A stretch of 64,000 nt of DNA, taken from positions 239,180,501-239,244,500 of the forward strand of contig NC_134137.1 of assembly GCF_033958435.1 (NCBI RefSeq), in the 5' to 3' direction. Positions 11,051 to 22,224 of this stretch are shown here, piece by piece; the first letter of the stretch is position 1; every line of letters begins with the position of its first letter. The translations under genes were made by a program, and so were the position numbers. The notes beneath the pieces are model-generated. The model did no database searches, was not told the DNA's origin, and saw only the letters and a list, made by a program, of their open reading frames with translations. The DNA comes from Carettochelys insculpta. Its lineage: Eukaryota; Chordata; Testudines; Carettochelyidae.

Positions 11051-12342
11051 CCATTCTCATATTTAATTTCCCTGCTCAGGTGGCTACACACAATCCCACC
11101 CAACAACAATATAAAAATCATTTATTCCATGTAGTGGACCCCAGAGATAGTTACAATATACTTGGGAAACTTTATTAAATTAAATATACCTGTTATGACA
11201 GATAAATCTCTAAAAAATTCTAACACTTTAAATTTGTTTTAGTTCTGAATAAGAATAATTTCCAGTTTTTCCATAAAATGTTTTTTTTATTTAGATCCAT
11301 CAAACTGTTTCATTTTAATGTCAGATTCTTTGATATTGTCCAGACTTATGTAATATTGTAATACAATATACAATCAAACAAAAGAAATTAAAATAATAGA
11401 GTTAAAACAATGTTTTACTGTACTGAAATGAAATGTTTTGACTTTAATGGTAGGAATGTTTAAACAGTTATTTATTTAACCAGTTTAGTTCTAGGCTAAC
11501 TACCTGGCCCACTGTCCAGCCCTTCTGTGGCCACGGGCTCCTGCCTGTGGTCCCACTGGTCCTCGGGTGGCCGGGTTTGCCCCAGCCCAATGCATCTGGC
11601 CATGTCAGAGGTCATCAGTGGGGGCTGGTAAATCATTAAGCATACCACTATGCCTCATTAACCTAGTTAGCCATTTTAACATCCCAAATTAATGGAATTA
11701 ATCCTTACGACCTGTTTGGTCATCTGTACCGTGCCCATCATCATGGTATCGAACCCAGTGTGGAGATGGTGGGAGTGAACGGAAGTTGGACACCACTATG
11801 AGAAAGTCCTTTAGGAAATGCCTAAATGACATGTTCACTAAAATGTACTTCACTAAAATGTTTAGTTTTCCTAGTCCTTTAAGAGAGCGCGGCAGAGAGG
11901 GGACTGTGGGAATAAACAGTGTGATGGCTTGGGCTACTCTTCAGGAGTCAGACAGGCAGAAGCCGTGACGAGTTTGTCAACAGCAATTACCACACAGGGT
12001 ATTTGGAGACATCAGAAGTTGTAGATCTCAGACTACACAGGGGCCACATGGGTGACTTTTTGCTTCCTTCATGAGATCATTCTCATTCAAGATGTGGTTC
12101 AGTAAGCTATTACTTGCACTGTCTGAAAAGAATGCTTAACAGCTGCTGGGAAAGACCTGCACATATGTTTTATTGCTTTCAGTTCTCATGTGAGAACTGG
12201 GCAAAAGTAGCAACGCTGGAGCCTCAGTTTTAAACGTTGGGGGGTCCTGCCTTAGCTTGGGGCATTACAGTTAACAAGGGGAAAAATACTGCAGTGTTTA
12301 TGGAAGTTTTCTTTTCTTTCACTTCCGTCATATGGCCAGCTA
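11051..12342. other. no gene recognised
   Basis: AT-rich sequence with a GC-richer patch at 11500-11640. No identifiable repeat ends, exon or RNA gene. Confidence 0.45.
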
Positions 12343-12682
12343 CAGCCTGAGCCTCTCTAATCTGGAACTCTCCTGTCTGACAACATCTGTAATTTGTCAT
12401 GTTTTTAGTTTGCTGGATGACCTGTTATCATGGGCATGGCCAAATTTCCTGTGATCCCATAAAGTTTGTTGGCAGCCACCAGTCCTGGCTCTCAGTGTTC
12501 TGTGCTGTTATTTAGCTGTAGTTTACACCTAAATGTCTTCTAGGAGTCCAGTAAGCAGTGGAAGTGTTGGTAATGTGCTAGACAGTATTTACCTCCCGTC
12601 ATCTGGCAAATTCTCTGGTTCACTGGTCAGGTCATGAGAGTCCTGGGTGCCTGAGGGTGCTGAATGTGGGAGGTTCAACCTG
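12343..12682. mobile_element. Tigger/mariner-like non-autonomous element, 340 bp, flanked by TA
   Basis: The left end CAGCCTGAGCCTCTC and the reverse-complemented right end CAGGTTGAACCTCCC form diverged terminal inverted repeats, each flanked by TA (12341-12342 and 12683-12684), the target duplication of the Tc1/mariner superfamily. The inner words TCTAATCTGGAACTCTC and TCATCTGGCAAATTCTCTGG extend the inverted similarity. There is no open frame, so it is a MITE that depended on a transposase elsewhere. CpG sites at the ends look decayed, indicating age. Confidence 0.7.
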
Positions 12683-12999
12683 TATAGAACTGGGCACTAA
12701 CAAAAGTGCACAGAAAAAAAACCCTACACATATTTAGAACACAATGAAGCAAAACTGTGTCCAATTGAAATTTTAAGGGGGTTATATAGGCAGAGTGTAA
12801 TTACCAGAGTTGGAAATGAGCCGAGACACACTGTATAGTCTCTAAAAAATGCTCTAGCATTTTTAATTAGCACTGTTTATCAGGACCTTTGTTTTATGGC
12901 TTTTCCCAAAAATGACAGGAATACATAGCAGAGAAACGTCCCCTTAAAGGCTCTGAACTGACTACAGACCTGATTCAGTGCCTAAAAGAGTCAATAAAA

Positions 13000-13205
13000 G
13001 CAATGAGGGGTCCTGTGACACCTTATAGACTAACAGAAATGTATGAGCATAAGTTTTTGTGGGCCAAGACCTGCATCTGCCCTGCATCTGACGAAGAGGG
13101 CCTTGGCCCACGAAAGCTTATGCTCATACATTTCTGTTAGTCTATAAGGTGCCACAGGACCCCTCGTTGCTTTTGCAGATCCAGACTACACGGCTACCCC
13201 TCTGA
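13000..13205 (+). mobile_element. Penelope-like 3' ends as inverted pair
   Basis: Arms at 13000-13069 and 13102-13170 are near-perfect reverse complements of about 70 bp. Each contains the Penelope 3' words (TATGCTCATACATTTCTG, then TTAGTCTATAAGGTG, then CACAGGACCCCTCGTTGC). The right arm continues into the full tail ending GATCCAGACTACACGGCTAC. The spacer holds a duplicated CCTGCATCTG and a GACGAAGAGGG word. The 3' ends point outward. No coding sequence is present. Confidence 0.85.
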
Positions 13206-15009
13206 TACTTGATAAAAGAGTCAATGGTAATTTTTCCACCTCTGCCCCAGGCCTTTGGATCTTTTCCTAAGAGTTACACGTGCACCTGATGGCAATGCTC
13301 TTCATCACTTTATGTACTAGCAGAATGTTTCCATAGTCTGGGCTTTTCCATCTTTTTCTTGTCTTTGTTTAGTCAATACATATTTAGCTCTTTTACTGTT
13401 TTCTCAGACCTCAGTTCTTCCAGCCCTCCAGTCATTTCTTACCTCTTCTCTCTCTTTTTTTTTTTTTTTTTTAATGTGAGGACTTTTCATCTGTATTTTT
13501 AAAATATTTATTTCTGGCGTTCAAGCAAAGTGTTCCCTCAACTCAAATGCTTTCTCAGTTGCCTGATACAATTTTCTTCTGGTGATTTGTACCCAGTGTC
13601 TTGTGGCGATGTTAATTAATAGCAGTTCCCTGACTCCTGACTGGTATGTACAGAATTTTCTCTGAAGCTTTATCATTAATGTCACTGAATTGTGTACAAA
13701 AAAATATATATATTACCTGCGTATATGTGAAGGTCTGTCACTACATTGTAATCACACACAAACAAATCACCTTCCTCAAAAAGCAGCAATTTTTTTTTTT
13801 AAATTGGAGTATATCACCTTTTGGTGGGAAAGAAGTGGCTGATTAGAGTCATGAGAGGTGTGCAGAATGATGAATCTTTCTGGGAAGTGACTCCCTTGAA
13901 ATCTAAGTTGGCGAATTCCTGTTTTATGTATCTATCCGGTGAAGCAGTTCCTTTCTTCAGTGTCTCTGTCTTTACAGAGCCAAGCCTACGGATGTGACGC
14001 CGTGGATCTCTCTTAGAAACCACAAATGAGTTATTTCTTTTTCTTAGGAGGAACTCTGATCTATTCTTTTGGGTTAAAACTCACTTGGGACTATATTATA
14101 AACTAAAATGTATGCTATCATAAATAAAAAAGTAAGATTTTTCGAAAGCACTCAGCACTGGCCTTTTGGAGCTCCCATTTAAATTGGGACAAAACTCCCT
14201 CTGACTACAATGGAAGCAGAGAGAGGACAGCGCTGAATGTTTTTCAAAATCCCACCCCACACAGAATGCAACTTCAAAAATAAAAAAATATACAGAAACT
14301 GCCTCCTATTCTTGAATTGTTGCATAATCCTGTTGGCCTCCGCTAGTTGCAGTCATTGTAAGATTTAGAATTCCTCTTCATTTTAAGGTTCTAGTCTCGC
14401 CTGCCTGCTGTAATCTTTCAAAGCTCTCATACGTTCTCTGAACAGCCTTTGAGGCTGCTCTGACTTTCATGTTACCAAGGTCAACTCCAGGAGGACATCT
14501 GACTGCAAGAAGCCCAAGAGGATTTGCCTTCAATTTTGATTGTTGACAAATTATGTTTACTGTTGGGAAAAAAAAATTAATCACCTCCTCTTTGGAAAAT
14601 TCAGGCTCATGGACTTCATAATTATGCCAGACTTGAAAATGAACACATCATTATTAACTTAAAGCATATCAGTTTGAGGCCATTTTATATCCATGTGCTA
14701 ATAATTTAAATTTTACTTTCAGAACCCACTTAATAATTCACTCTGTCAATGGGTAGCTGACATAAGTTTTGCTTCATCCAGACTCCAGAGAACATTTTTC
14801 TTTCTATCTCCTTATTATGATGTCTTTTTATTCTCAGTATATAAACCTTCTTTATTTCTCAGTAAGGAATCTCCTTCAGTTGCGTGTGTGTGAGTGTGTG
14901 TGTGTGTGTAATATATATAAATCATGCACCTACTAGCAGATGTGCCCAGGGTTGTTCAAGTCCTTAAATGAAGTATTTTTTTAAATTAAAATAAATTATA
15001 CATGCTTTA
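13206..15009. other. no gene recognised; poly-T and TG tracts
   Basis: Unassigned AT-rich sequence. An 18-base T run occupies 13455-13472 and a TG microsatellite with one interruption occupies about 14884-14909. Open frames do not exceed 69 codons and none has a recognisable motif. Confidence 0.5.
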
Positions 15010-15290
15010 TTTACATGATGGGACTCAGGGCAGGAGGTTAGGTGGTGGGGCTGTGGCCATGGAGCGGGAGTACAGAAGAGAGGGGCAGAGTCTGGGACAT
15101 GGGGAAGGCGGAGCTGAGGAAGCGGGTAGAGGGTGCAGGGTTGAGAGCAGGGAGTGAGGGAAGGTGGTGAGGAGTGGAAGGTGAAAGGTTTGGTATGGGA
15201 CGGGGCTTAGGGAAGGGGTGGGGAGTTGGGCAAGAGACTTGGAGTTAAGATGGAGAGTATTGGGAACTTCCACCATGGCAAAGGTGTCAC
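15010..15290. repeat. G-rich degenerate minisatellite
   Basis: Repeated variants of GGGAGTGAGGGAAGG, GCAGGGTTGAGAGCAGGG and GTGGGGAGTTGGG make a purine-rich plus strand. The 83-codon minus-strand frame (Pro/Ser/Leu only) is an artefact of this composition. It borders the CR1 3' end at 15321. Confidence 0.6.
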
Positions 15291-15320
15291 TGATCTGACT
15301 GCAAAGCTTGGCTGCGGCAC

Positions 15321-16882
15321 AGAACCATAGAATCCTAAGGCTGGAATTCTGAGGTGATCTAGTCCAGCCCCTTGCCTAAAGAAGGATCAACCTCAACTAA
15401 ATCATCCGAGCCAAGACTTTGTCCAGCTGGCACTTAAACTTCCAGGGATGGAGATTGCACCACCTCTCTAGGTAACGCATTCCAGTGCTTCACCATCCTC
15501 CTGGTGAAATATTTTTTTCCTAATATCAGCCTACACCTCTCCCTCTGTAAACTCAGACCATTGCTCCTTGTTCAGCCATCCATTGCCACTGAGAACAGCC
15601 TCTATCCATCCTCTTTACAGCCCCCTCTTCAGGAAGTTGAAGGCTACTATCAAATCACCCCTCACTCTTCTCTTCTGCAAACTAAATAAGCCCAAGTTCT
15701 TCAGCTTCTCCTCATAGGTCATGTGCTCCAGTCCCCTAATCTTTTTTTTTGTCCTCTGCTGAAACGTCTCCATTGCCTCCACATTCTTTCTGTACTGGGG
15801 GACCCAGAACTGGACGCAGTACTCCAGATGTGGTCTCACCAGTGCCCAGTAGAGGGTAATAATAACTTCTCTAGATCTGCTGGAAATGCTTCTCCTAATG
15901 CACCCCAATATGCCATTAGCCTTCTTGGTTACAAGGGAACACTGATGACTCATATCCAGCCTCTCATCCATGACAATCTCAGGGACCTTTTCTGGTGCAT
16001 TTCTACTTAGCCATTCAGTCCCCAGTCTGTAACAATGCTTGGGATTCTTCTATCCCAACTGCAGGACTCTGCATTTCTTCGTGTTGAATCTCATCAGATT
16101 TCTTTTCAACATATCTACCTCTCCCACAGCTTAGTATCATCTGCAAACTTGCTGAGGGTGCAATCCACCCCGTTATCCAGGTCATTAATAAAGATATTGA
16201 ACAATATCAGCCCAAGGACTGATTCCCAGGGCACTCTACTTGAAACAGACTGCCAACCAGACATTGAACCATTTAGCCAATCCATACTTTCTTGACTTCT
16301 AAGCAAGAATGTTGTGGGAGACTGTATCAAAAGCTTTGCTACAGTCAAGGTATATCACATCCATTGACTTCCCCATGTCCACAGAGCTAGTTATCTCATC
16401 ATAGAAGCTAATCAGATTGGTCAGGCATGACTTGCCCTTGATGAATCCATGTTGACTACTCTTGATCACTTTCCCCTCTTCCAAGTGCTTCAAAATGGAT
16501 TCCTTGAGGATCCCCTCCATGATTTTTCCAGGGACTGAGGTAAGGCTGACTGGTTTATAGTTCCCTGGATTGTCATCCTTTCATTTTTTGAAGATGGGCA
16601 CAACATTTGCTTTTTTCCAATCAACTGGGATTTCTCCTGATGTCCACAAGATTTCAAATATAATATCCAAAGGCTCTGCTGTGACATCTGCCAATTCCCT
16701 CAGTACCCTTGGATGTATTAAATGCAAACCCATGAATCTGTGCGTGTCTAGCTTTTCTAAATATCTCTTAACCTCTTCTTTCCCTACCAAGGACTGCCCA
16801 CCTCCTTCCCATACTGCTTTGTCTAGTGCTGTAGTCTGAGAGCTGACCTTGTCCATGAAGACTTAGGCAAAAAAAAGAGCAT
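15321..16882 (-). mobile_element. CR1 LINE, about 1.56 kb, minus strand, 5'-truncated
   Basis: The lower-coordinate end is the canonical CR1 3' end (AACCATAGAATCCTAAGGCT, then CTGGAATTCTGAGGTG on the plus strand). Going upward the minus strand encodes, in pieces, the C-terminal region, the FADD motif, the [12 protein letters not shown] motif and the upstream palm region of CR1 ORF2. The copy stops near an A-rich stretch at about 16870-16882. It lacks the endonuclease and ORF1. It is the longest CR1 in the window with a readable order of domains. Confidence 0.93.
15615..16856 (-). pseudogene. CR1 ORF2 reverse transcriptase, frameshifted
   Basis: The RT is spread over at least five minus-strand frames: 16581-16856 (PLDIIFEILWTSGEIPVDWK, palm entry), 16490-16687, 16299-16520 ([13 protein letters not shown] and motif [18 protein letters not shown]), 16115-16348 (motif B changed to [11 protein letters not shown] from the usual PQGS form, then FADD as motif C) and 15615-15971 ([11 protein letters not shown], and the basic Cys-poor C-terminal segment). 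Both catalytic aspartate motifs remain visible but in different frames, so no functional enzyme can be made. The family reaction is target-primed reverse transcription of the LINE RNA. The copy is identified by these motifs and the adjacent CR1 3' end. Confidence 0.9.
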
Positions 16883-17260
16883 CTCCTTGGTACCATCTTG
16901 TGCTCTTCTGGGGGAGATGGGGAGCAGACCATGGCTTGGTTCCAGGCTCTGGCATCTTCCCTGGGGAGGATGGATCAATAATTCCTCACATTGGGGTCTT
17001 CCTGGGGTGGCATGGAGGGTGGGCCAGGCCATGTCTTCCAGCCTACCCACATATCCCTGCGGTGGGGGTTGGGGGGCGTGTTTGAGGCTACACGTTCCAG
17101 CCCTTTCACCAGTCCTAAGTGGGGCATAATTCAGGTTGGGGCTTCTGGCGTACCCTCCTGTTCCTGGGGTTGGGAGCTGGAGAGGCTGGGTGAAGCTGCA
17201 GCCTCCAGCTCCCTCCCATCCTCTTCTTTGGGGAGGGCTGGTTTGGGCTGTGGCTCCCAG

Positions 17261-17292
<32 letters not shown>

Positions 17293-18131
17293 CACTCCCC
17301 TGCCTATCCGCAAAGGCGGGGTCAGGCTGCAGCTCCCCCACTGCAGATGTTTGTGGGGAGAGGGGCAGGTCAGGCTGTGTCTCCCTGATCTCCACCTGTT
17401 CTTGGGGAGGAGCTGCTTTGGGATGTGGCTCCTTTCTCCCCAAATAGTCATTGGAGAGGGGGACTCTGGCTGAGCAGCATTCCCCACCCTGGGGAGAGGC
17501 GCTGGGGTAGGGGCAATGGCCGGTATTTCACTGAATTTCCACAGCTGTGGTGAGAGGTGTGGGGTGAAGTGCAGCTGGGGCTGGGGTTTTGCTGCTTTTA
17601 CTTAGCCTCGGTGAGAGCTTTGGGGTCAGGATCCGGGGCCAGGCCACTTTTCCCAACCCCAGCCTGAGTTTGTATACCTGCCACCAGCATCTCTGGGGGG
17701 TCATTTTGGGGGCAACAGAGCTCTCCCTGTGGGTCCTAGTGGTCGAGTGCCAGGTGGGGGGACGTACAGGGGGTACTTACCTGTCCACACCCCAGGCAGG
17801 GTGGAGAGCCCAGGCTCCGTGTGACCACCGTGTGCCTGCTGCAGCTGCCCCCAGTGGTCACTCTGACATATCATTGTTTCCGCAGTCACTGCTTGCAGTG
17901 GTGCATCTGAAGTATGTCATCCCTCCTCTTGGTGCCCCTCCTTTTCCATGTTCTGGAAAACTGCATGTTTTCAGACACTGCCCACTTTCCAGGCACAACC
18001 AAACATTGACCTTCCTTTAAGTTAGGGTAAAAGGAAGCTGCATAGCAAATGTCTTGGTCCTAGTACTTAAGTTTTAAGAAAAGTACAAATGTAGCACAGA
18101 CAGACCCTAATACACACACACTATACATATA
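16883..18131. repeat. GC-rich minisatellite-like block with (CA)n; no gene recognised
   Basis: To about 17700 the words GGGGAGGGCTGGTTTGGG, GGCTGTGGCTCCC and their variants recur at roughly 90-100 bp spacing in diverged form. A CA microsatellite with one CG interruption lies at 17261-17295. Several overlapping frames of 100-206 codons on both strands cross the block. They consist of Gly/Trp/Pro/Ser-rich repeats, read through the CA tract, and show no domain, so I do not call a gene. From about 17700 the sequence becomes less repetitive. Confidence 0.55.
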
Positions 18132-18842
18132 GGCTACGTCTACACGTGAAGCCTACTTCGAAGTAGCCTATTTCGATGTGGCGACATTGAAATAGTCTAT
18201 TTCGATGAATAACGTCTACACGTCCTCCAGGGCCGGCAACGTCGATGTTCAACTTCAACGTTGCGCAGCACCACATCGAAATAGGCGCTGCGAGGGAACG
18301 TCTACACGCCACAGTAGCACACATCGAAATAAGGGTGCCAGGCACAGCTGCAGACAGGGTCACAGGGCGGACTCAACAGCCAGCCGCTCCCTTAAAGGGC
18401 CCCTCCCAGACACACTTGCACTAAACAGCACAAGATACACAGAGCCGACAACGAGTTGCAGACCCTGTGCATGCAGCATGAATCCCCCGCTGCAGCAGCA
18501 GCAGCCAGAAGCCCTGGGCTAAGGGCTGCTGCACACGGTGACCATAGAGCCCCGCACGGGCTGGAGAGACAGCGTCTCTCAACCCCCCAGCTGATGGCTG
18601 CCATGGAGGACCCCACAATTTCGACGTTGCGGGACGCGGATCGGCTACACGGTCCCTACTTCGACGTTGAACGTCGAAGTAGGGCGCTATTCTGATCCCC
18701 TCATGAGGTTAGCGACTTCGACGTCTCGCCGCCTAACGTCTAAGTTAACTTCGAAATAGCGCCCGACGCGTGTAGCCGCGACGGGTGCTATTTCGATGTT
18801 AGTGCCGCTACTTCGAAGTCGCGTGCACGTGTAGACACAGCT
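18132..18842 (+). mobile_element. Harbinger-type MITE copy 1, 711 bp, ATA duplication
   Basis: The left end GGCTACGTCTACACGTG pairs with the reverse-complemented right end AGCTGTGTCTACACGTG. ATA flanks both sides (18129-18131, 18843-18845). The interior is full of short TTTCGA, TCGAAGT and ACGTC words in both orientations and holds a perfect 31-bp palindrome at 18654-18684. Copies 2-4 lie at 37605, 41069 and 45864. Compared with copies 2 and 3 this one has more changes, and the frame at 18456 is broken at 18695. No transposase is encoded. Confidence 0.9.
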
Positions 18843-18858
18843 ATACATATACATATAC

Positions 18859-18892
<34 letters not shown>
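18843..18892. repeat. AT/AC microsatellite
   Basis: Repeats of ATACAT, then (AT)n, then (AC)n abut the right end of MITE copy 1. The 67-codon minus frame rich in Tyr and Ile is an artefact of this tract. Confidence 0.9.
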
Positions 18893-18893
<1 letters not shown>

Positions 18894-19372
18894 ATTACCC
18901 TATAAAGTAATATCTCCTCCCCCCCCAAAACAAAACAAAAAAACCACCATGTTATGAAATAGTCTCATTTATGAGGTGTGATGCATGCCGAATATGAGTT
19001 GGAAATGACAGTTGATAAATAGTTGAAATGCTGTTTGGGGAGTCTCTTTAGAAATTAAGCATTTTGCAAAGTGGATATAAAAATCTTTGTTTTAATTGAC
19101 CCACAATACATCCATTTTGTGAATCATTGTGAGCAGTAAAGGGTCTGCAGGTCAAAATTTGCCTTCATTGATACGTTCAACCTTATTGTTACCTTCAGAT
19201 TTTGTCTTCTGTGATAACTGTGCAAACCCATCATCTCTCATGAGGACTGTAGCTGGGGCACATTTTAACCTCTGGTTTTGGTGAGGAAGAGTCTACCTTC
19301 ACTGTTTAGAGTATGAATTTGTAGGAATGATATATTTAGAGAAACACTAAAATCTGTTCTTGCAGTCTATGT
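18893..19372. other. no gene recognised
   Basis: AT-rich unassigned sequence between two DNA elements. A C tract followed by an AAAAC-like run lies at 18918-18944. Confidence 0.5.
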
Positions 19373-19797
19373 GGCTGTGTCTACACTAGTCAGTTCTTTC
19401 AAAAGATTTTTCAAAAGAAGGGTGCTCTTTGGAAAGATCCCATGGATTGTCCACACACCAAAGCGTTCTTTCAAAAGTAAATCGGAAGAATGTGGCGCTC
19501 CTTTTGAAATCACTCTTCCTTTCCCGTTTCCGGAACAGTGCCCCCTTTCAAAAGCTTCTTTGAAAGAAAATGTGTGGAGATGTTCTTCAGGGCCTTTCTT
19601 TTGAAAGAACGGTCTTCTTTTTCGATCCCTAGCCCATTCTTTTGTAAGAGCAGGGGCTGTGTGGACACGGTCTTTTGAAAGAGCAGATCATTCTTTCGAA
19701 CTGCTTTTTTGTGTGTGGACACACTCTTAAAAGTTCTTTCAGAAGAGATCTTCTGGAAGGGCTTTTTTTGAAAGATCTCTGTAGTGTAGACATAGCC
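19373..19797 (+). mobile_element. Harbinger-type MITE, 425 bp, CTTTC/TTTTGAAAG family
   Basis: The ends GGCTGTGTCTACACTAG and reverse-complemented GGCTATGTCTACACTAC form terminal inverted repeats. The interior is packed with TTCTTTCAAAAG and CTTTTGAAAG words in both orientations. The immediate flanks are TGT and TAT, which would be a 3-bp duplication with one later change. It is the same family as 20081-20581. Confidence 0.75.
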
Positions 19798-19831
19798 TAT
19801 ATGTTTGAAATGCCAACTTGAGTCAGATTTG

Positions 19832-20066
19832 CGCTATAGATGTCCGACACCATACTATGCAATGAAGTGGTATAATTTCCTTGTCAGCATAGCTGTACCA
19901 GCAGAAGCCCCTCATGTAGATGTAACATAGCAAAAGTGCATTTTTACTGGTGTAGCTTGTTTGGTTTCATGGAGGATAGCTTCACTGAAGCAGTTTACTA
20001 GCTTTCTGCAAGGATAGTACACTAGTATTCCTATACTGGTAAAACTCTTCTAGTGTAGACATGGCC
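19832..20066. mobile_element. possible MITE, about 235 bp
   Basis: The right end CTAGTGTAGACATGGCC is a clear TIR of the TCTACAC group. The left end (GCGCTATAGATGTCCGACAC) matches only weakly. The interior has inverted TATACTGGTAAA and TTTTACTGGTGTAGC words. No target duplication could be recognised. Confidence 0.45.
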
Positions 20067-20080
20067 TGAGAAGACACAAG

Positions 20081-20581
20081 AGCTGCATACACACTAGCAG
20101 GTTCCTCTGGAAGAAAAAAAAGTGTGTATGGGGGGCTTTTCTGAAAGAACCCCTGGAGCACCTACACACAAAATGTGCTCTTTTGGTCTGAAATTGAAAG
20201 CACTTCTTCTGGGGCTCTCTAACTACTCTCTAACTATCCCAGATGAGCAAGAGTGCCTTTTGCCAAAAGACTCTTTTGGGGAGGGGGGAGGAGAAGGAGG
20301 AGAAAGTGTAAATGCCCCAGAGGCCCTTTTTTTCAAAAGAGTAATTCTCATGGCCCAGACTTGTCAATCCCTGGGTCATTCTTTCAAAAGAGCGGGGGCT
20401 GTGTGGATACTTTCTATCAAAAAAGTGGATCGATTTTTTGATTCACTCTTTTGTGTGTGGAAACACTTTAAAAAAAAGCTGTTTTTTGTGTGCGTAGTTT
20501 TATTTTTGTTTTTGTTATTTTTTTGGAAGATCTCTTTCAGAAGAACTTCTTTCGAAGGATTGTTGTAAAGTAGACATAGCC
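20081..20581 (+). mobile_element. Harbinger-type MITE, 501 bp, AAG duplication
   Basis: The left end AGCTGCATACACACTAGCAG and the right end GTAGACATAGCC are flanked on both sides by AAG (20078-20080 and 20582-20584). The interior carries the same CTTTCAAAAGAGC and GTGTGGA words, in the same order, as the 19373-19797 copy, so the two are neighbours of one family in one orientation. A purine tract (GGGGAGGGGGGAGGAGAAGG) lies inside. The 148-codon plus frame has no motif. Confidence 0.75.
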
Positions 20582-20921
20582 AAGGCATATAGGACCCCAC
20601 AAAACTATTTTTACATAATCATTTTTCAGAGCAATATCCACACTATAAAGTAAAAAGACATTATTTTCTTGATTAAAAATGAAACAATACGTCAGGGGAA
20701 TTTATTTCTCTTCAAATAGATGAAAAAATACATGAGGAGAGGAAAATTTTAAACTTTTCGCATGTAGACATTAGCCCAGCTTTTTCAGACTGTGGCTCTC
20801 TTGCTAGGAAAGAAATGAGAGCAGCTAGAGAAATAGGAAAATATTTTCACAGAATTTTATTCCTGTGAATTTCGGGCGCTTGGAAAAGTTTCAGTAATGT
20901 TTTGAATCTCAAAAACATTTT
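20582..20921. other. no gene recognised
   Basis: 340 bp of AT-rich unassigned sequence between two MITEs. Confidence 0.5.
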
Positions 20922-21189
20922 GGCTGTTTCTACACAGGCCACTTCCTTCCTTCCCAAAATTTTCTGGAAGAAGGGGCCTCCAGAAGAAGGAGTTCCTTCT
21001 GGAAGCGCCCCGCAGCGGCCGCACTTCTACACGGCATTTTGGAGTCTGGAAGAATGGTCTTCCGGACTCCAAATCGTGTGACATTATGCTAATCAGGCAC
21101 GGAGAATTTGCATCTGCACCTCATTAGCATCTTTCACTCCCTGTATTAGCATGCCACTTCCAAAGGAAGTGGCCTGTGTAGAAACGGCC
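20922..21189. mobile_element. MITE, 268 bp, TTT duplication
   Basis: Terminal inverted repeats of about 27 bp: GGCTGTTTCTACACAGGCCA on the left and reverse-complemented GGCCGTTTCTACACAGGCCA on the right, both followed by CTTCCTT. TTT flanks both ends (20919-20921, 21190-21192). The interior repeats CTTCTGGAAG-type words in both orientations. The TIR core belongs to the same TCTACAC group as the Harbinger elements, but the third and fourth bases differ from most, so it is a separate family. Confidence 0.8.
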
Positions 21190-21591
21190 TTTGACCTGCT
21201 CTAATAGAGTTCTCTGCATGCTGATCTTGATTGTGGCAGATAGCACTGCTTGCAATTTTTTTTAAGTACCATTTGCAGAGTCCTACAAAGAGGGAGCAAA
21301 TACCTGTTTTTCATACCCTTTCTAGTGGTGAGCACTCTGGTTCAATCCAGCAAAACAATTGGGCATGTGCTTGTCAGTGCTTAGTTAGCAATAAGTGATG
21401 TGGCAGACAGGGCAGTATTATAGGAAACAACTTTACACAGCAGGCAGCAAAGTCGGTGTTATATGCTGAGAGGCTTGTTTGGTAACATTTTGGCATTGAG
21501 TTGTATTCCCAAGTTCCCAGTATATCCCGACTTAAAACTTCTTGAAACCTAATATTCTTTCTCCTGTCCCACTCGCCACACTACAGTTGCT
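21190..21591. other. no gene recognised
   Basis: 400 bp of unassigned sequence between two MITEs. Confidence 0.5.
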
Positions 21592-22029
21592 GGCTATGTC
21601 TACACGAGAGGCTTTTCCTGGTGGAACTAGTCTTTTTTGAAGAAAAACAGTGGAGCATCTGTATGCAAATGCTCTTTGTTGACACTTTGTTAACAAAACC
21701 CAGCACATTCTCCAGCAGCATTATACCTCTCCCCGTTCAAGTACAAAGCCTTTCTTGACAGTGTTCAGTCAACAAAATGGCAGTGTGGACACTCCAGGGC
21801 CCTTTTGTTGACAGACAGGGCTTCCGGTTCATGGGGCAGCCCTGTTTGCAGTCTGGTCAGCCGTTCTGTTGAGAGAGGACCGGGCAGTTTGTTTGCTTTC
21901 TCTGGCCAGAGCGGATTGCGCTTTTGATCTGCTTTTATGTGTAGATGCAATCTGTCCACATAAGCTTTGCTGGGAAATCCCTTCCGACAGTCACTTCTGT
22001 TGACAGAGGCTTCTGATGTAGATGTAGCC
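21592..22029. mobile_element. MITE, about 438 bp, TGTTGACA family
   Basis: The left end GGCTATGTCTACACGAG and the right end GATGTAGATGTAGCC form inverted repeats. Interior words TTTTGTTGACAGACAGG, CTGTTGACAGAGG and GTTGACACTTTGTTAAC alternate in orientation, as in subterminal repeats of MITEs. The flanking trinucleotides (GCT, TAT) differ, so the target duplication is lost or not 3 bp. The minus frame 21765-21959 is not a gene. Confidence 0.7.
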
Positions 22030-22209
22030 TATGAGATTAAGCTCTTGATTTAACCTAAGCATGTTCTAAGCAGCCAGATTTTCAAAGCTATTTAGGTGTT
22101 GGAAGTAATTATGCACCTACTGGCATTTCTAAAAGTGTCCTGCTAGCTGATTATCTGCTAGATTTTCAAGCATGCAGTAGGAAGAGGGAGTCAGAAGCAC
22201 CTGTTGTAT

Positions 22210-22224
22210 GGTGTGTGTGTGTGC

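Noticed and set aside
16823..17487. Overlapping frames of 103-206 codons on both strands
   Set aside because: Gly/Pro/Trp-rich translations of a GC-rich minisatellite and a CA tract, with no domain and no splice context.
20122..20568. 148-codon plus-strand frame
   Set aside because: It lies inside a MITE, translates the CTTTCAAAAG repeats and a poly-purine tract, and ends in Phe/Leu runs.
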